Source: Sphingomonas hengshuiensis
GTDB lineage: Bacteria > Pseudomonadota > Alphaproteobacteria > Sphingomonadales > Sphingomonadaceae
NCBI RefSeq assembly: GCF_000935025.1
Contig: NZ_CP010836.1
Coordinates: forward strand, 930,001 to 994,000
DNA: 64,000 nucleotides
Direction: 5' to 3'
The stretch's first letter is position 1. Each line of letters opens with the position of its first letter. The notes under the pieces were generated by a model. The model was not told the origin of the DNA, searched no databases, and saw nothing but the letters and a program-made list of their open reading frames with translations. Below are positions 1 to 9,002 of the stretch, one piece after another. A program made the position numbers and the translations under genes.

Positions 1-50
1 GCGATGCAGGCGATGACCTCGGGCGCGATGGTCGCAGGACAGGGTTTCAC
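1..50 (-). CDS. 5' end of an unidentified gene running off the left edge
   Basis: Reading the minus strand from a GTG at 48-50 gives an open frame beginning MKPCPATIAPEVIACI that leaves the window. A good ribosome binding site (GGGGAGAG on the minus strand, about 55-62) lies a few bases before the GTG, which is the main support for the start. Too little protein is visible to assign a family. The gene would be divergent from the TonB receptor at 351 and share its operator-bearing upstream region. Confidence 0.4.
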   Translation of the reverse strand, partial: MKPCPATIAPEVIACI

Positions 51-234
51 GGCTCTCTCCCCTTTCGACCGGAGGTAGGCGCTCCGGTCTCCGATGAAAG
101 GTCCGCCCCGCCGCGAATGCGATGAACTGCGTGCCGAGCGCGCCTCCGCGCGACGAAGCGTTCGCACTGCGCAAGCACGTGCCGGGCTTGGGTCTCGGCC
201 AAGTTTAGCATCTCTCCGACAGGCGATCATCTTC

Positions 235-296
235 AGACACCGTTGTCTCATTTTCTCTGGACACCGATGTCTGATCCTGCCTAGACATCGGTGTCT
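235..296. promoter_or_regulatory. Three evenly spaced LacI-type operator palindromes
   Basis: Three 14-bp palindromes lie upstream of the TonB receptor: AGACACCGTTGTCT (235-248), GGACACCGATGTCT (259-272) and AGACATCGGTGTCT (283-296). The consensus is RGACAYCGNTGTCT with a central CG, the usual layout of LacI-family operators. Centres are exactly 24 bp apart. The last site ends 54 bp before the receptor ATG. The site next to the local LacI gene at 9003 has a different sequence (TGGTAGCGTTACCA), so these three may be read by another regulator. Confidence 0.7.
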
Positions 297-350
297 CGAT
301 GAGCCGGAAACCCGGACGCGAGTCGATAACGGGCAAAAAAGGGGAGGATT

Positions 351-3300
351 ATGAGGGATTCCGCACGCGCGATTCGTGTTGGCGCAAGCGTCGCCGCGAT
401 CACGATCGCATTGCTGATGGGCGGCCAGGCGATGGCGCAGAGCAACGCTGCCGGTACGGCCGCACAGGATATACAGACGGACGCGCCGCTGCCCGAAACG
501 CAGGAGGCGCCGTCGGAGGGCGATACCGCGGATAACGACGCGATCGTCGTGACCGGCTCCAATATCGCAGGCGTCAAGCAGGTCGGTAGCCAGGCCGTCA
601 CCGTCGGGCGCGAAGAGATTCTGGCCAGCGGCAAGAACTCGGTCGCCGATGTGCTGCGCACGCTGCCGCAGGTGCAGAATGTGAGCGGTTCGTTCGATTC
701 GTCCAGCAACGGCGCGAGCGGCAATGCCCAGACCGGGGGCAACACCACCCGCGGCACCGCGATCAACCTGCGCGGCGTGGGGCAGGGCGGCACGCTGACG
801 CTGGTCGACGGCCACCGCATCACCCCTTCGGGCACGGCGAGTGCGTTTACCGAGGCCAATCAGGTGCCGATCGCGGCGGTCGAGCGGATCGAAGTCATCC
901 TCGACGGCGCCTCGGCAGTCTATGGATCGGATGCGATCGCGGGCGTCATCAATTATGTGCTGCGCAAGAACTTCAACGGCGTCGAGCTGAGCGGGCGCTA
1001 TACCAGTGCCGAGAACGGCAACGACGAATATGCGCTAAGCGGCGTCGGCGGGCTGAGCTGGACCGCGGGGATGGGCGCAGGCAACATCATCGCGACGTTC
1101 GAATATTCGCACCGCGATCCGTTTCGGCGCTACAACAACGCCCGCCTGCGCGAAGATCAGCGCGAATATGGCGGCAACGACAATCGGCTGACCACCGGCG
1201 GCACCGCCACCGTGCCGCTGAACGGCAACATCGTCGTTCCCACGGTCGATCCCACCAATCCGTTCGGCGCGGCGCCTGTGAACAGCGCGTTCACGCTGGG
1301 CGGCACCAACACCTATTACGCGCTGCCGCTGAATCCCACCGGGCGCATCCTGGGCGTGGCCGATCTGCAGGAGGTGCGCAGCGGATCGTGCGCGGGGGCC
1401 GCGACGGCGACCTGCGCCAGCTATCCCAATGTCGTCGATCGCGCGCTGTACGAGGATTATCTCAGCCGCCAGACGCGCAAGCAGGCCGCGATCATCCTGA
1501 ACCAGGATGTCGGCCCGATCAGCTTCTACGACGAATTCTTCTGGGGCCGCACCGATCAGTTCACGCGCACGTACAACGGCAGCAACGGCGTTTCCAACCC
1601 GACGCTGACGATCGATCCGACCAGCCAATATTATGCGCCGCTGGCCAGCCTGCCCAATCTGTTCCGGTTCAGCACCACCAACTTCACCTATGGCTATCAG
1701 CCGATCACGGTGCAGTACAATCTCGCCAGCCGGCTGCCGGGCGTCGCGATAGGCAACGAGAATTTCGACGAGACGTTCAACAACACGTTCGGCGCGCGCG
1801 CCAATCTGTTCGGGGACGTAAAGGGCGAGATCTATTATAATTTCGGCCAGAACCACACTTGTGGCGTCTGCTATCTCGGCAACTTCGTCTCGTTCGAAGC
1901 CAATGATCTCGCCGGCCTCGCCGCGACCAGCGCGATCCAGCAGCTCGTCAACCTGCCGTCGAGCAACGCGCTGGCGCTCAACCCGCTCTCCACTGCGCCG
2001 CTCACCCAGGCGCAGCTCGATTATGTGCTGGGCAGCAACAAGCAATATTCGCAGAACTGGAGCCACGACGTCGTCGCGAAAATCGACGGCACGCTGATCG
2101 ACTGGGCGCCCGGGCGGTGGAAGTTCGCAGTCGGCGGCGAATATTATTCGGGTATCCAGAAGCTGCAGAACGGCGCCAACCGTCCGCCCGACCAGGGCAG
2201 CGTGACGACCTGGGACGCCAATGCCCGCACCACCCGCAAGCAATATGCGGCGTTCGGCGAGCTGTACATGCCGCTCATCAATGCCGAGATGGGCATTCCG
2301 CTGGTCCGCGACTTCACGGTGAGCACGGCTGCACGCTACGATCACTATTCGGACTTTGGCGACACCAAGAACAGCAAGGTCAGCGCAACCTGGGAGCTGG
2401 TCGAGGGGCTCAAGCTGCGCGGGTCGTGGGGCACGTCGTTCCGGGCACCGGGGCTGCCCGAGCTGAATTCGGGCGCCTTCTCGTTCGCACTCGGCGGCAA
2501 CATCGCCGCCGATCCGGCGGTCAACGCGGCGCTGGGCGGCACGCGCCAGCCCAATGGCTCGATCAACGTCATCAATATCATCGGCGGCAATCCGAACCTG
2601 AAGGCCGAAACCGGCACCAACTGGCAGTTCGGCGCCGATTTCACCCCAAGCTTTGCGCCGGGGCTGCGGCTGTCGGGCACCTATTACAACCTCAGTTATG
2701 CCAACAAGCTGGGCACGGCGGGCGTGCCGTTCACGATCAACGCCTTCGTCCCCGGCGCGCTGGCGAACCTGACCCAGCTCAATCGCTACAGCGCCTATGT
2801 GATCCCGCTCAACAATGTCCGGACCGCTTCGGGCTGCACCTCGATCGATCCGAAGGCGCAGCAATATTCGGGTTTTCTCTACACTGCGATCGCCGGGTTC
2901 AACCCGCGCGACCTCTGCGCCGCCGATCTCATCATCGACGGCCGCAGCATCAGCGCGGCCAAGACGTTGCAGGAAGGCGTCGACGCCTCGGTCAACTATA
3001 CCCGGATGACCGATATCGGCACCTTCTCCGCCAATGTCTCGGTCTCGCACATCCTGAAGAATGCCGAGGCGACGGTGGCGGGATCGCCGCTGGTCAGCCG
3101 GCTGGATACCGTGGGCGACCCGATCAGTTGGCGCGGACGCAGCAGCCTGACCTATAATCGCGGGGCGTTCACGACCTCGCTGTTCGGCAATTATGTGGGC
3201 AGCTATACCAACGACTTGCCGATCACGCTCAGCGGGGCATCCGCGCCGCTGCCGCAATCGCGCGTGCCCTCCTGGACCACGTTCGATCTCAACCTGACCT

Positions 3301-3491
3301 TTGCCTATCCGCGTGGCGAAGAGCGGTGGAGTTTCATGCGCGGCGTGCGGCTGAGTTTTGCAGTGACCAACGTGTTCGGCAGCGAGCCGCCGATCGTGTT
3401 GTCCACGGCGAACGGGAACTCGTCGATCGATCTGTACGCGCACAATGCCTATGGGCGGTCGATGCAATTCTCGTTGACCAAGGCGTTCTGA
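351..3491 (+). CDS. TonB-dependent outer-membrane receptor
   Basis: A 1046-residue outer-membrane beta-barrel receptor that would import a large or scarce substrate using TonB energy. It has a signal peptide (residues 1 to about 29, ending AMAQ), a TonB-box-like stretch DAIVVTGSN around residues 60-70, a plug domain to about residue 200, then a long barrel ending in a terminal Phe (SLTKAF), as outer-membrane proteins do. GGGGAGG precedes the ATG at good distance. The genes downstream are two secreted esterases and a GH3 glycosidase, so the cargo is probably an oligosaccharide carrying ester groups. That substrate is an inference from context. Expression is probably controlled by the triple palindrome upstream. 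Confidence 0.92.
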   Translation: MRDSARAIRVGASVAAITIALLMGGQAMAQSNAAGTAAQDIQTDAPLPETQEAPSEGDTADNDAIVVTGSNIAGVKQVGSQAVTVGREEILASGKNSVADVLRTLPQVQNVSGSFDSSSNGASGNAQTGGNTTRGTAINLRGVGQGGTLTLVDGHRITPSGTASAFTEANQVPIAAVERIEVILDGASAVYGSDAIAGVINYVLRKNFNGVELSGRYTSAENGNDEYALSGVGGLSWTAGMGAGNIIATFEYSHRDPFRRYNNARLREDQREYGGNDNRLTTGGTATVPLNGNIVVPTVDPTNPFGAAPVNSAFTLGGTNTYYALPLNPTGRILGVADLQEVRSGSCAGAATATCASYPNVVDRALYEDYLSRQTRKQAAIILNQDVGPISFYDEFFWGRTDQFTRTYNGSNGVSNPTLTIDPTSQYYAPLASLPNLFRFSTTNFTYGYQPITVQYNLASRLPGVAIGNENFDETFNNTFGARANLFGDVKGEIYYNFGQNHTCGVCYLGNFVSFEANDLAGLAATSAIQQLVNLPSSNALALNPLSTAPLTQAQLDYVLGSNKQYSQNWSHDVVAKIDGTLIDWAPGRWKFAVGGEYYSGIQKLQNGANRPPDQGSVTTWDANARTTRKQYAAFGELYMPLINAEMGIPLVRDFTVSTAARYDHYSDFGDTKNSKVSATWELVEGLKLRGSWGTSFRAPGLPELNSGAFSFALGGNIAADPAVNAALGGTRQPNGSINVINIIGGNPNLKAETGTNWQFGADFTPSFAPGLRLSGTYYNLSYANKLGTAGVPFTINAFVPGALANLTQLNRYSAYVIPLNNVRTASGCTSIDPKAQQYSGFLYTAIAGFNPRDLCAADLIIDGRSISAAKTLQEGVDASVNYTRMTDIGTFSANVSVSHILKNAEATVAGSPLVSRLDTVGDPISWRGRSSLTYNRGAFTTSLFGNYVGSYTNDLPITLSGASAPLPQSRVPSWTTFDLNLTFAYPRGEERWSFMRGVRLSFAVTNVFGSEPPIVLSTANGNSSIDLYAHNAYGRSMQFSLTKAF

Positions 3492-3511
3492 CGGCGGCGC
3501 ACCAAGGGGAG

Positions 3512-3538
3512 GGCCCCTTCCCGGTGCGGGGAGGGGCC
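3512..3538 (+). terminator. Strong hairpin between receptor and esterase genes
   Basis: GGCCCCTTCCC and GGGGAGGGGCC pair over 11 positions (one G-U) around a 5-base loop, just after the receptor stop. There is no T-run. It is therefore more likely an mRNA-stabilising or attenuating hairpin that lets the receptor be expressed more than the downstream enzymes than a full terminator. Confidence 0.5.
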
Positions 3539-3562
3539 TGGATGTTCGAAGGAGAGAATGGC

Positions 3563-4780
3563 GTGAACAGATTCGGGAAAATCGGCGCGATGGCGCTGGC
3601 GCTGGCGCTGCCGATGGCGGCGGGCGCGCAGCAGGCGCCGGCGGGGCAGGGGGCGGGGCCGGCGGCATCGTGCCGCGGCCAGGGGTTCTTTGCCGGGCCC
3701 GCGCGCTACCAGTCGGTCGAGCAACTGCCCGACGGGCGCGTCACCTTCCGCGTCTGCGCGCCGGACGCGCGCGAAGTGAAGGTCGTCAGCACCGATATCG
3801 CCGACGTCATCCCGATGGGCTTCCCTCCCGGATCGCCCGTGGGGCTGGCGATGACGCGCGACGCGACCGGGCTGTGGAGCGCCACCACCGCCGTTCCCGT
3901 GGCCGCCGACACCTATCGCTTCAATTTCCAGGTCGATGGCGCGCGCGTGCCCAATCCGATGGGGACGACCTGGTCCGAGGAGCGCGTCGGGATCAACTCC
4001 ACTTTCGAGACGACCGGCCCGGAGGGCGCGTTCCAGACCTATCGCAAGGACGTGCCCCATGGCGCCGTCAGCACAGTCGAATATTGGTCGGAGACGCTGG
4101 GCGCCAAGCGCCGCGCGCATGTCTATACGCCGCCGGGCTATATGAACGGCACCACCCGATATCCGGTGCTCTATCTCGTCCACGGCGCCGGCGACAGCGA
4201 CGACAGCTGGACCAGCGTCGGCCATGCCCACTACATCCTCGACAACCTGATCGCCGCGGGCAAGGCGAAGCCGATGATCGTGGTCATGCCGTTCGGGCAT
4301 ACGCCGGACCGGCCCGGCGCGGACATGCTGAACAACAATGATTTCGGCAACGACCTGCTCAAGGACCTGATGCCGACGATCGAAAAGGACTTCCGCACGA
4401 TCAATGCCCCCGCTTCGCGCGCGATGGCGGGGCTGTCGATGGGCGGGGCGCACACGATCCGCAACGGGCTGACCCATTCGGATCTGTTCCGCTATATCGG
4501 CATCTTCTCGATGGGGCTGGGCTTTGGCCAGGATGCCGAGAAGCAGCTTGCCGAGTATCAGGCCGCCAACGATGCGGCGCTGAAGCGCGGCGCGAAAGAA
4601 TTCCGGCTCGTCTATTACGCGATGGGCAAGGACGATTTCCTCCACGCGACCGTCGCGCCCACGCGCGGCATCCTGAACAAATACGGGATCGCGCATGTCT
4701 ATAACGAGAGCGCGGGCGGCCACACCTGGATCAACTGGCGCCGCTATCTCGCCGATTTCGCGCCGCGCCTGTTCCAATGA
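3563..4780 (+). CDS. Secreted alpha/beta-hydrolase esterase with N-terminal E-set domain
   Basis: A 405-residue protein of the enterochelin-esterase/feruloyl-esterase-like group. Order: signal peptide (MNRFGKIGAM... to AGAQQ), an immunoglobulin-like E-set domain (about residues 35-130, resembling the N-terminal domain of glycogen-branching enzymes), then an alpha/beta-hydrolase domain. The nucleophile is Ser292 in GLSMGG and the likely catalytic His is in the GGHTWINW segment near the C-terminus. The GTG at 3563 is chosen because GAAGGAGAG lies 6-7 bases before it and it begins a clean signal peptide. An in-frame ATG at 3542 lacks this. It probably removes acyl or feruloyl groups from polysaccharide fragments. 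The next gene overlaps or nearly abuts it. Confidence 0.82.
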   Translation: MNRFGKIGAMALALALPMAAGAQQAPAGQGAGPAASCRGQGFFAGPARYQSVEQLPDGRVTFRVCAPDAREVKVVSTDIADVIPMGFPPGSPVGLAMTRDATGLWSATTAVPVAADTYRFNFQVDGARVPNPMGTTWSEERVGINSTFETTGPEGAFQTYRKDVPHGAVSTVEYWSETLGAKRRAHVYTPPGYMNGTTRYPVLYLVHGAGDSDDSWTSVGHAHYILDNLIAAGKAKPMIVVMPFGHTPDRPGADMLNNNDFGNDLLKDLMPTIEKDFRTINAPASRAMAGLSMGGAHTIRNGLTHSDLFRYIGIFSMGLGFGQDAEKQLAEYQAANDAALKRGAKEFRLVYYAMGKDDFLHATVAPTRGILNKYGIAHVYNESAGGHTWINWRRYLADFAPRLFQ

Positions 4781-4806
4781 TCCTCGCACCCCAAGGGACC
4801 ATCCCG

Positions 4807-6462
4807 ATGACACGCATGCCCATCGTCCTTGCCGCCACCGCGCTTGCGCTGCTCGCGCCGGTCGCCGCGGCGCAGGAGGTGAAGACCGACACCGGATCGC
4901 TCGCCGGCACCACCGAGCAGGGCGTGGCAAGCTGGAAAGGCATTCCCTTTGCGGCGGCGCCGATCGGCCCGCTGCGCTGGCGCGCGCCGCAGCCTGCCGC
5001 GAAGTGGAGCGGCGTTCGCGCCGCGCGGGATTATGGCAATGATTGCATGCAGGTGCCGTTCCCCAGCGATGCCGCGCCGCTGGGCACGCCGCCTGCCGAG
5101 GATTGCCTCTACGCCAATGTCTGGAAGCCCACAGGCGCCACGGGCAAGCTTCCGGTGATCTTCTGGATCTATGGCGGCGGCTTCGTCAACGGCGGCGCCT
5201 CGCCCCCCACTTATTCGGGCGCGGAGATGGCCAAAAAGGGCGTGGTCTTCGTCAGCGCGAATTACCGGGTGGGCCGTTTCGGCACCTTCGCGCACCCCCA
5301 ATTGACGCGCGAGGACCCCGACAAGGGGCTGCTCGGCAATTACGGCTTCCTCGATCAGATCGCGGCGCTGCACTGGGTACAGCGCAACATCGCGGCGTTC
5401 GGCGGCGATCCCGACAATGTGACGATCATCGGCGAAAGCGCGGGCGGCATGTCGGTCCACACGCTGGTCACCTCGCCGCTCGCCAAGGGGCTGTTCCACC
5501 GCGCGGTCGCGATGTCGGGCGGCAATGCCGACACCTCGACGAGCGCGAAGCTGGCGGATGTCGAGCGCATCTATCTCGACTTCGCCGCGTCGAAGGGCAT
5601 CGCCGCGGACGATCCGCAGGCGCTGGCGAAGCTGCGCGCGCTGTCTGCCGAGGACGTGACCGACGGGCTGAGCATGATGCAGATGTTCCAGCCAAAGCCC
5701 GGCCCCAAGACGTTCAGCGGCCCCTTTGTCGATGGCCGGATCGAAGTCGATCAGGGCACCGCCTATGGCTCGGGAGCGTTTGCGCGCGTGCCGATGCTGA
5801 TCGGAGCGACCAGCGCCGACATGGGCGGCAAGTCGGGCTTCATGATCGCGGGCGCGCGCAGCGCCTCGGCCAGGATCGCGCAACAGGGGGTGCCGGTGTG
5901 GCACTATCGCTTCTCCTATGTCGCGGATTCGGTCGGTCAGCCGGGCGCACAGCACGCGACCGACATCCCGTTCTTCTTCGACACGCAGGTCGCGAAATAT
6001 GGCGACAAGACCAGCGCGCGCGACAACCAGGTCGGCAAGACGGTCAGCGCCTATATCGTCAACTTCGCAAGGACCGGCGATCCCAACGGCGCCGGGCTGC
6101 ACGCATGGCCGCGTTATGATCCCGCCGCCGACGTGCTGATGGACTTCAGCGCACAGGGCACGCCGGTCGTCGGCAGGGACCCCTGGGGTGCGGAGATCGA
6201 CGAGGGGCAGAAGCGCCTCGCCGCCGCCACCGCATCGGGCCGCTACAACAGCCTGACGACGCCGCTGGGCACGATGCTCGACGATCCGGCGGCGAAGGCG
6301 GTGCTCCAGCGGCATATCCCGCAGGTGATCGCGAGCGAACGGATCGCGATGGCGCGCGGCGTCACGCTCACGGCGCTTCAGTCCTACATGCCCCAGCTGC
6401 TGACCGACGCCTTGCTCAAGACGATCGACGGCGATCTGGCGAGCGTGCCCGTAAAGCCCTGA
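4807..6462 (+). CDS. Secreted type-B carboxylesterase
   Basis: A 551-residue carboxylesterase/lipase (COesterase family). It has a signal peptide (to AAAQE), the nucleophile Ser211 in GESAGG, and the late His segment GAQHATDIPFFFD. About 80 residues follow the catalytic domain as a tail that is not needed for catalysis in the basic family. The ATG at 4807 is preferred because AAGGGA precedes it and it begins the signal peptide. An ATG at 4777 overlapping the previous stop is the alternative and would add ten residues. It lies in an operon with the E-set esterase and GH3 genes, which suggests de-esterification of plant-derived glycans. Confidence 0.85.
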   Translation: MTRMPIVLAATALALLAPVAAAQEVKTDTGSLAGTTEQGVASWKGIPFAAAPIGPLRWRAPQPAAKWSGVRAARDYGNDCMQVPFPSDAAPLGTPPAEDCLYANVWKPTGATGKLPVIFWIYGGGFVNGGASPPTYSGAEMAKKGVVFVSANYRVGRFGTFAHPQLTREDPDKGLLGNYGFLDQIAALHWVQRNIAAFGGDPDNVTIIGESAGGMSVHTLVTSPLAKGLFHRAVAMSGGNADTSTSAKLADVERIYLDFAASKGIAADDPQALAKLRALSAEDVTDGLSMMQMFQPKPGPKTFSGPFVDGRIEVDQGTAYGSGAFARVPMLIGATSADMGGKSGFMIAGARSASARIAQQGVPVWHYRFSYVADSVGQPGAQHATDIPFFFDTQVAKYGDKTSARDNQVGKTVSAYIVNFARTGDPNGAGLHAWPRYDPAADVLMDFSAQGTPVVGRDPWGAEIDEGQKRLAAATASGRYNSLTTPLGTMLDDPAAKAVLQRHIPQVIASERIAMARGVTLTALQSYMPQLLTDALLKTIDGDLASVPVKP

Positions 6463-6524
6463 ATCCCGCGAAGACCCCTCCTGGGCTGGGCTCGCGCCCG
6501 GCTCCCTTTTCTCTCGGAGTAGCT

Positions 6525-8810
6525 ATGAAATCCCTCTCCCTCGTGACTGCCCTTTTGCTCGCTGGCGGGTCGGTGCTCGTCGCGCCCGCGCTGATCGCGC
6601 AGGAGCGCCCGGCGCCCGTTTCGGAAAAGCCCTGGGCGGACAAGACCCTGACGCCCGATCGCCGCGCCGAGCTGTTGCTGGCGGCGATGACGTTGGAGGA
6701 GAAGGTGGCGCTGCTCCACGGCCCGATGGCGATCCCGTTCGGGCCCCAGCGTCCGATGCCGAAGGGCGCGGTGGGATCGGCCGGCTATATTGCGGGCAAC
6801 GAGCGACTGGGCATCCCCGCGCTGCAGGAAAGCGATGCCAGCCTGGGCGTGACCAATCCCGGGCTGGTGCGCGGCGCGGCGGACATGTCGACGGCGCTGC
6901 CCGCCAGCCTGTTGCTGGCCGCGACCTTCGATCCGGAGATCGCCCGCGCGGGCGGGGTGCTCGTCGGCACCGAGGCGCGCGCCAAGGGGATGAACGTCCA
7001 GCTTGCGGGCGGCGCCAATCTGCTGCGCGATCCGCGCGGCGGGCGCAATTTCGAGTATGCCGGCGAAGACCCGTTGCTCGCGGGCACGATCGCAGGCGCG
7101 GCGATCCGCGGCATTCAGTCGACCGGCATGGTCTCGACGATGAAGCATTTCTCGATCAACGGTCAGGAGCATAAGCGCATGACCGCGGATTCGGTGATCG
7201 GCGAGGCCAATCATCGCGAAAGCGACCTGCTCGCCTTCCAGATCGCGCTGGAGGCGGGCGATCCCGGATCGGTGATGTGCGCGTACAACCTCGTCAACGG
7301 CGTCTATGCCTGCGAGAACGACCCGCTGCTCAACCGCACGCTGAAGCGCGACTGGGGCTATAAGGGCTGGGTGATGTCCGATTGGGGCGCCGTGCATTCG
7401 CTGGGCGCGCTCACCGCGGGGCTCGACCAGCAATCGGGCGAGCAGCTCGACAAGCAGGTGTTCTTCGACAAGCCGCTGAAAGACGCCGTCGCCGCCGGGT
7501 CGATCCCCGAGGCGCGCGTCACCGATGCCGCCCGGCGCATCCTGCGCGCGATGTTCGCCAACGGCCTGTTCGACACGCCCCCCGCAAAGGCCGAAATCGA
7601 TTTCCCCGCGCACGCCCGGATCGTCCAGAACCAGGCGGAGCAGGGCATCGTGCTGCTCAAGAACGACAGCGGCGTGCTGCCGCTGGCGCGCGGCGCGAAG
7701 AAAATCGCGGTGATCGGCCAGCATGTCGAGGCAGGCGTGCCCTCGGGCAGCGGATCGTCGCAAGTCACCAACCCGTGGCGCGCGAGCCCGATGACGCAGG
7801 TGCGCAGCGTCCCGATCGGGGGCGAGGGGATGATGGCGTCGTGGTCCAACGTCGTCTTCCACCCCTCATCGCCGCTCGCCGCGATCCGTGCGCGGTTCCG
7901 CAGCCCGGGGGCAGCGGACGCTTCACCGTTCGCGGGGCCCGCGCCGTCGCCGGTGGTGTTCAACAACGGCATCTATCCTGAATCCGCCGCCGCCGATGCC
8001 AAGGGCGCCGATGTTGCGATCGTGTTCGTCTATCAACCCTCGGGCGAGGGCGATGACGTGCCGAACCTCACGCTGCCCTTCGGCCAGGACGCGCTGGTCG
8101 AGGCAGTGGCCGCGGCCAATCCCAACACCATCGTCGTGCTCCAGACCGGCAATGCCGTGGCGTTGCCCTGGGCGGACAAGGTGAAGGGGATCGTCCAGGC
8201 CTGGTATTCGGGCGGCATGGGCGGCGAGGCGATCGCGCGGGTGTTGTTCGGCGAAGTCAATCCGTCGGGCAGGCTGCCGCTGACCTGGCCCGTCGACGAA
8301 AGCCAGCTGCCGCGCCCGGCCATCCCCGGCTGGGGCGAGCCCGCCGATGCCCGGGTGCAGGTGAACTACGATATCGAGGGTTCGGACATCGGCTATCGCT
8401 GGTTCGCGCGCGAGAACAAGGTGCCGCGCTATTGGTTCGGCCATGGGCTGAGCTACACCAGCTTCGCCCGATCGGGCCTGACGCTGAAGGGCGGCCAGAC
8501 GGTGACCGCCAGCGTCGACGTCGCCAATACCGGCAAGGTCGCGGGCAGCGACGTGGTCCAGCTCTATCTGGTCGAAAAGCCCGGCGGTCCGGCGCGCCGG
8601 CTGCTGGGCTATCAGAAGGTCGCGTTGCAGCCCGGCGAGACCAAGCGGGTGACATTGAACGTCGATCCGCGGCTCCTCGCCGAATATGACGAGAAGGCGC
8701 ATGGCTGGCGCATCGATGCGGGCGAGTATCGGATCGGCGTCGGCGCGGATGCCGGCGCGGTCGAGGGCGTGACCGCAGTGCGGCTCGCCGCGCGGCGCAT
8801 CAAGCCCTGA
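6525..8810 (+). CDS. Glycoside hydrolase family 3 beta-glucosidase or beta-xylosidase
   Basis: A 761-residue exported GH3 enzyme. It has a signal peptide (to LIAQE), the (alpha/beta)8 domain with the KHFSINGQEHKR substrate-binding segment, and the nucleophile Asp286 in VMSDWGAVHS. The second alpha/beta domain spans about residues 370-600, followed by a C-terminal fibronectin-III-like domain. It cleaves non-reducing beta-linked sugars, most likely in the periplasm. CGGAG before the ATG supports the start. Bare sequence does not separate glucosidase from xylosidase. As the last gene before the LacI regulator it is likely part of the same regulon. Confidence 0.9.
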   Translation: MKSLSLVTALLLAGGSVLVAPALIAQERPAPVSEKPWADKTLTPDRRAELLLAAMTLEEKVALLHGPMAIPFGPQRPMPKGAVGSAGYIAGNERLGIPALQESDASLGVTNPGLVRGAADMSTALPASLLLAATFDPEIARAGGVLVGTEARAKGMNVQLAGGANLLRDPRGGRNFEYAGEDPLLAGTIAGAAIRGIQSTGMVSTMKHFSINGQEHKRMTADSVIGEANHRESDLLAFQIALEAGDPGSVMCAYNLVNGVYACENDPLLNRTLKRDWGYKGWVMSDWGAVHSLGALTAGLDQQSGEQLDKQVFFDKPLKDAVAAGSIPEARVTDAARRILRAMFANGLFDTPPAKAEIDFPAHARIVQNQAEQGIVLLKNDSGVLPLARGAKKIAVIGQHVEAGVPSGSGSSQVTNPWRASPMTQVRSVPIGGEGMMASWSNVVFHPSSPLAAIRARFRSPGAADASPFAGPAPSPVVFNNGIYPESAAADAKGADVAIVFVYQPSGEGDDVPNLTLPFGQDALVEAVAAANPNTIVVLQTGNAVALPWADKVKGIVQAWYSGGMGGEAIARVLFGEVNPSGRLPLTWPVDESQLPRPAIPGWGEPADARVQVNYDIEGSDIGYRWFARENKVPRYWFGHGLSYTSFARSGLTLKGGQTVTASVDVANTGKVAGSDVVQLYLVEKPGGPARRLLGYQKVALQPGETKRVTLNVDPRLLAEYDEKAHGWRIDAGEYRIGVGADAGAVEGVTAVRLAARRIKP

Positions 8811-8939
8811 TCGCGGGGCGGGGGCGGGGGCGCTGCGGCACCCGATTGCCCCCGCCGCCGGGTCCCGGCGTCGCGGGACGATCGGGAAAGAGTTTGACGC
8901 AATAATAGGGTGGCTGCGCCGATTGCGTCGCGGTAGTTT

Positions 8940-8986
8940 GTTGCGCATGTGGTAGCGTTACCAATGGCGGTAGCTGCATGCGCAAC
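8940..8986. promoter_or_regulatory. Nested palindromes upstream of the LacI gene
   Basis: A LacI-family operator TGGTAGCGTTACCA (8950-8963, 6 of 7 bases matching per half, central CG) is enclosed by a perfect 10-bp inverted repeat: GTTGCGCATG at 8940-8949 and CATGCGCAAC at 8977-8986. The operator is 40 bp before the regulator's ATG and is probably autoregulatory. TGGTAGCG-type sites are known for LacI-family regulators of xylan use in Xanthomonas. The outer repeat is off-centre from the inner one, so it could be a second binding site or an mRNA stem. Confidence 0.65.
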
Positions 8987-9002
8987 AGGGTGACGGACGT
9001 CC

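Noticed and set aside
1035..3668. Long open frame on the minus strand opposite the first TonB receptor
   Set aside because: It mirrors the codon bias of the receptor gene, is full of Arg/Ala/Pro, has no family features and no ribosome site.
4744..6315. Antisense frame across the carboxylesterase
   Set aside because: Low-complexity basic composition, no start signals and no motifs.
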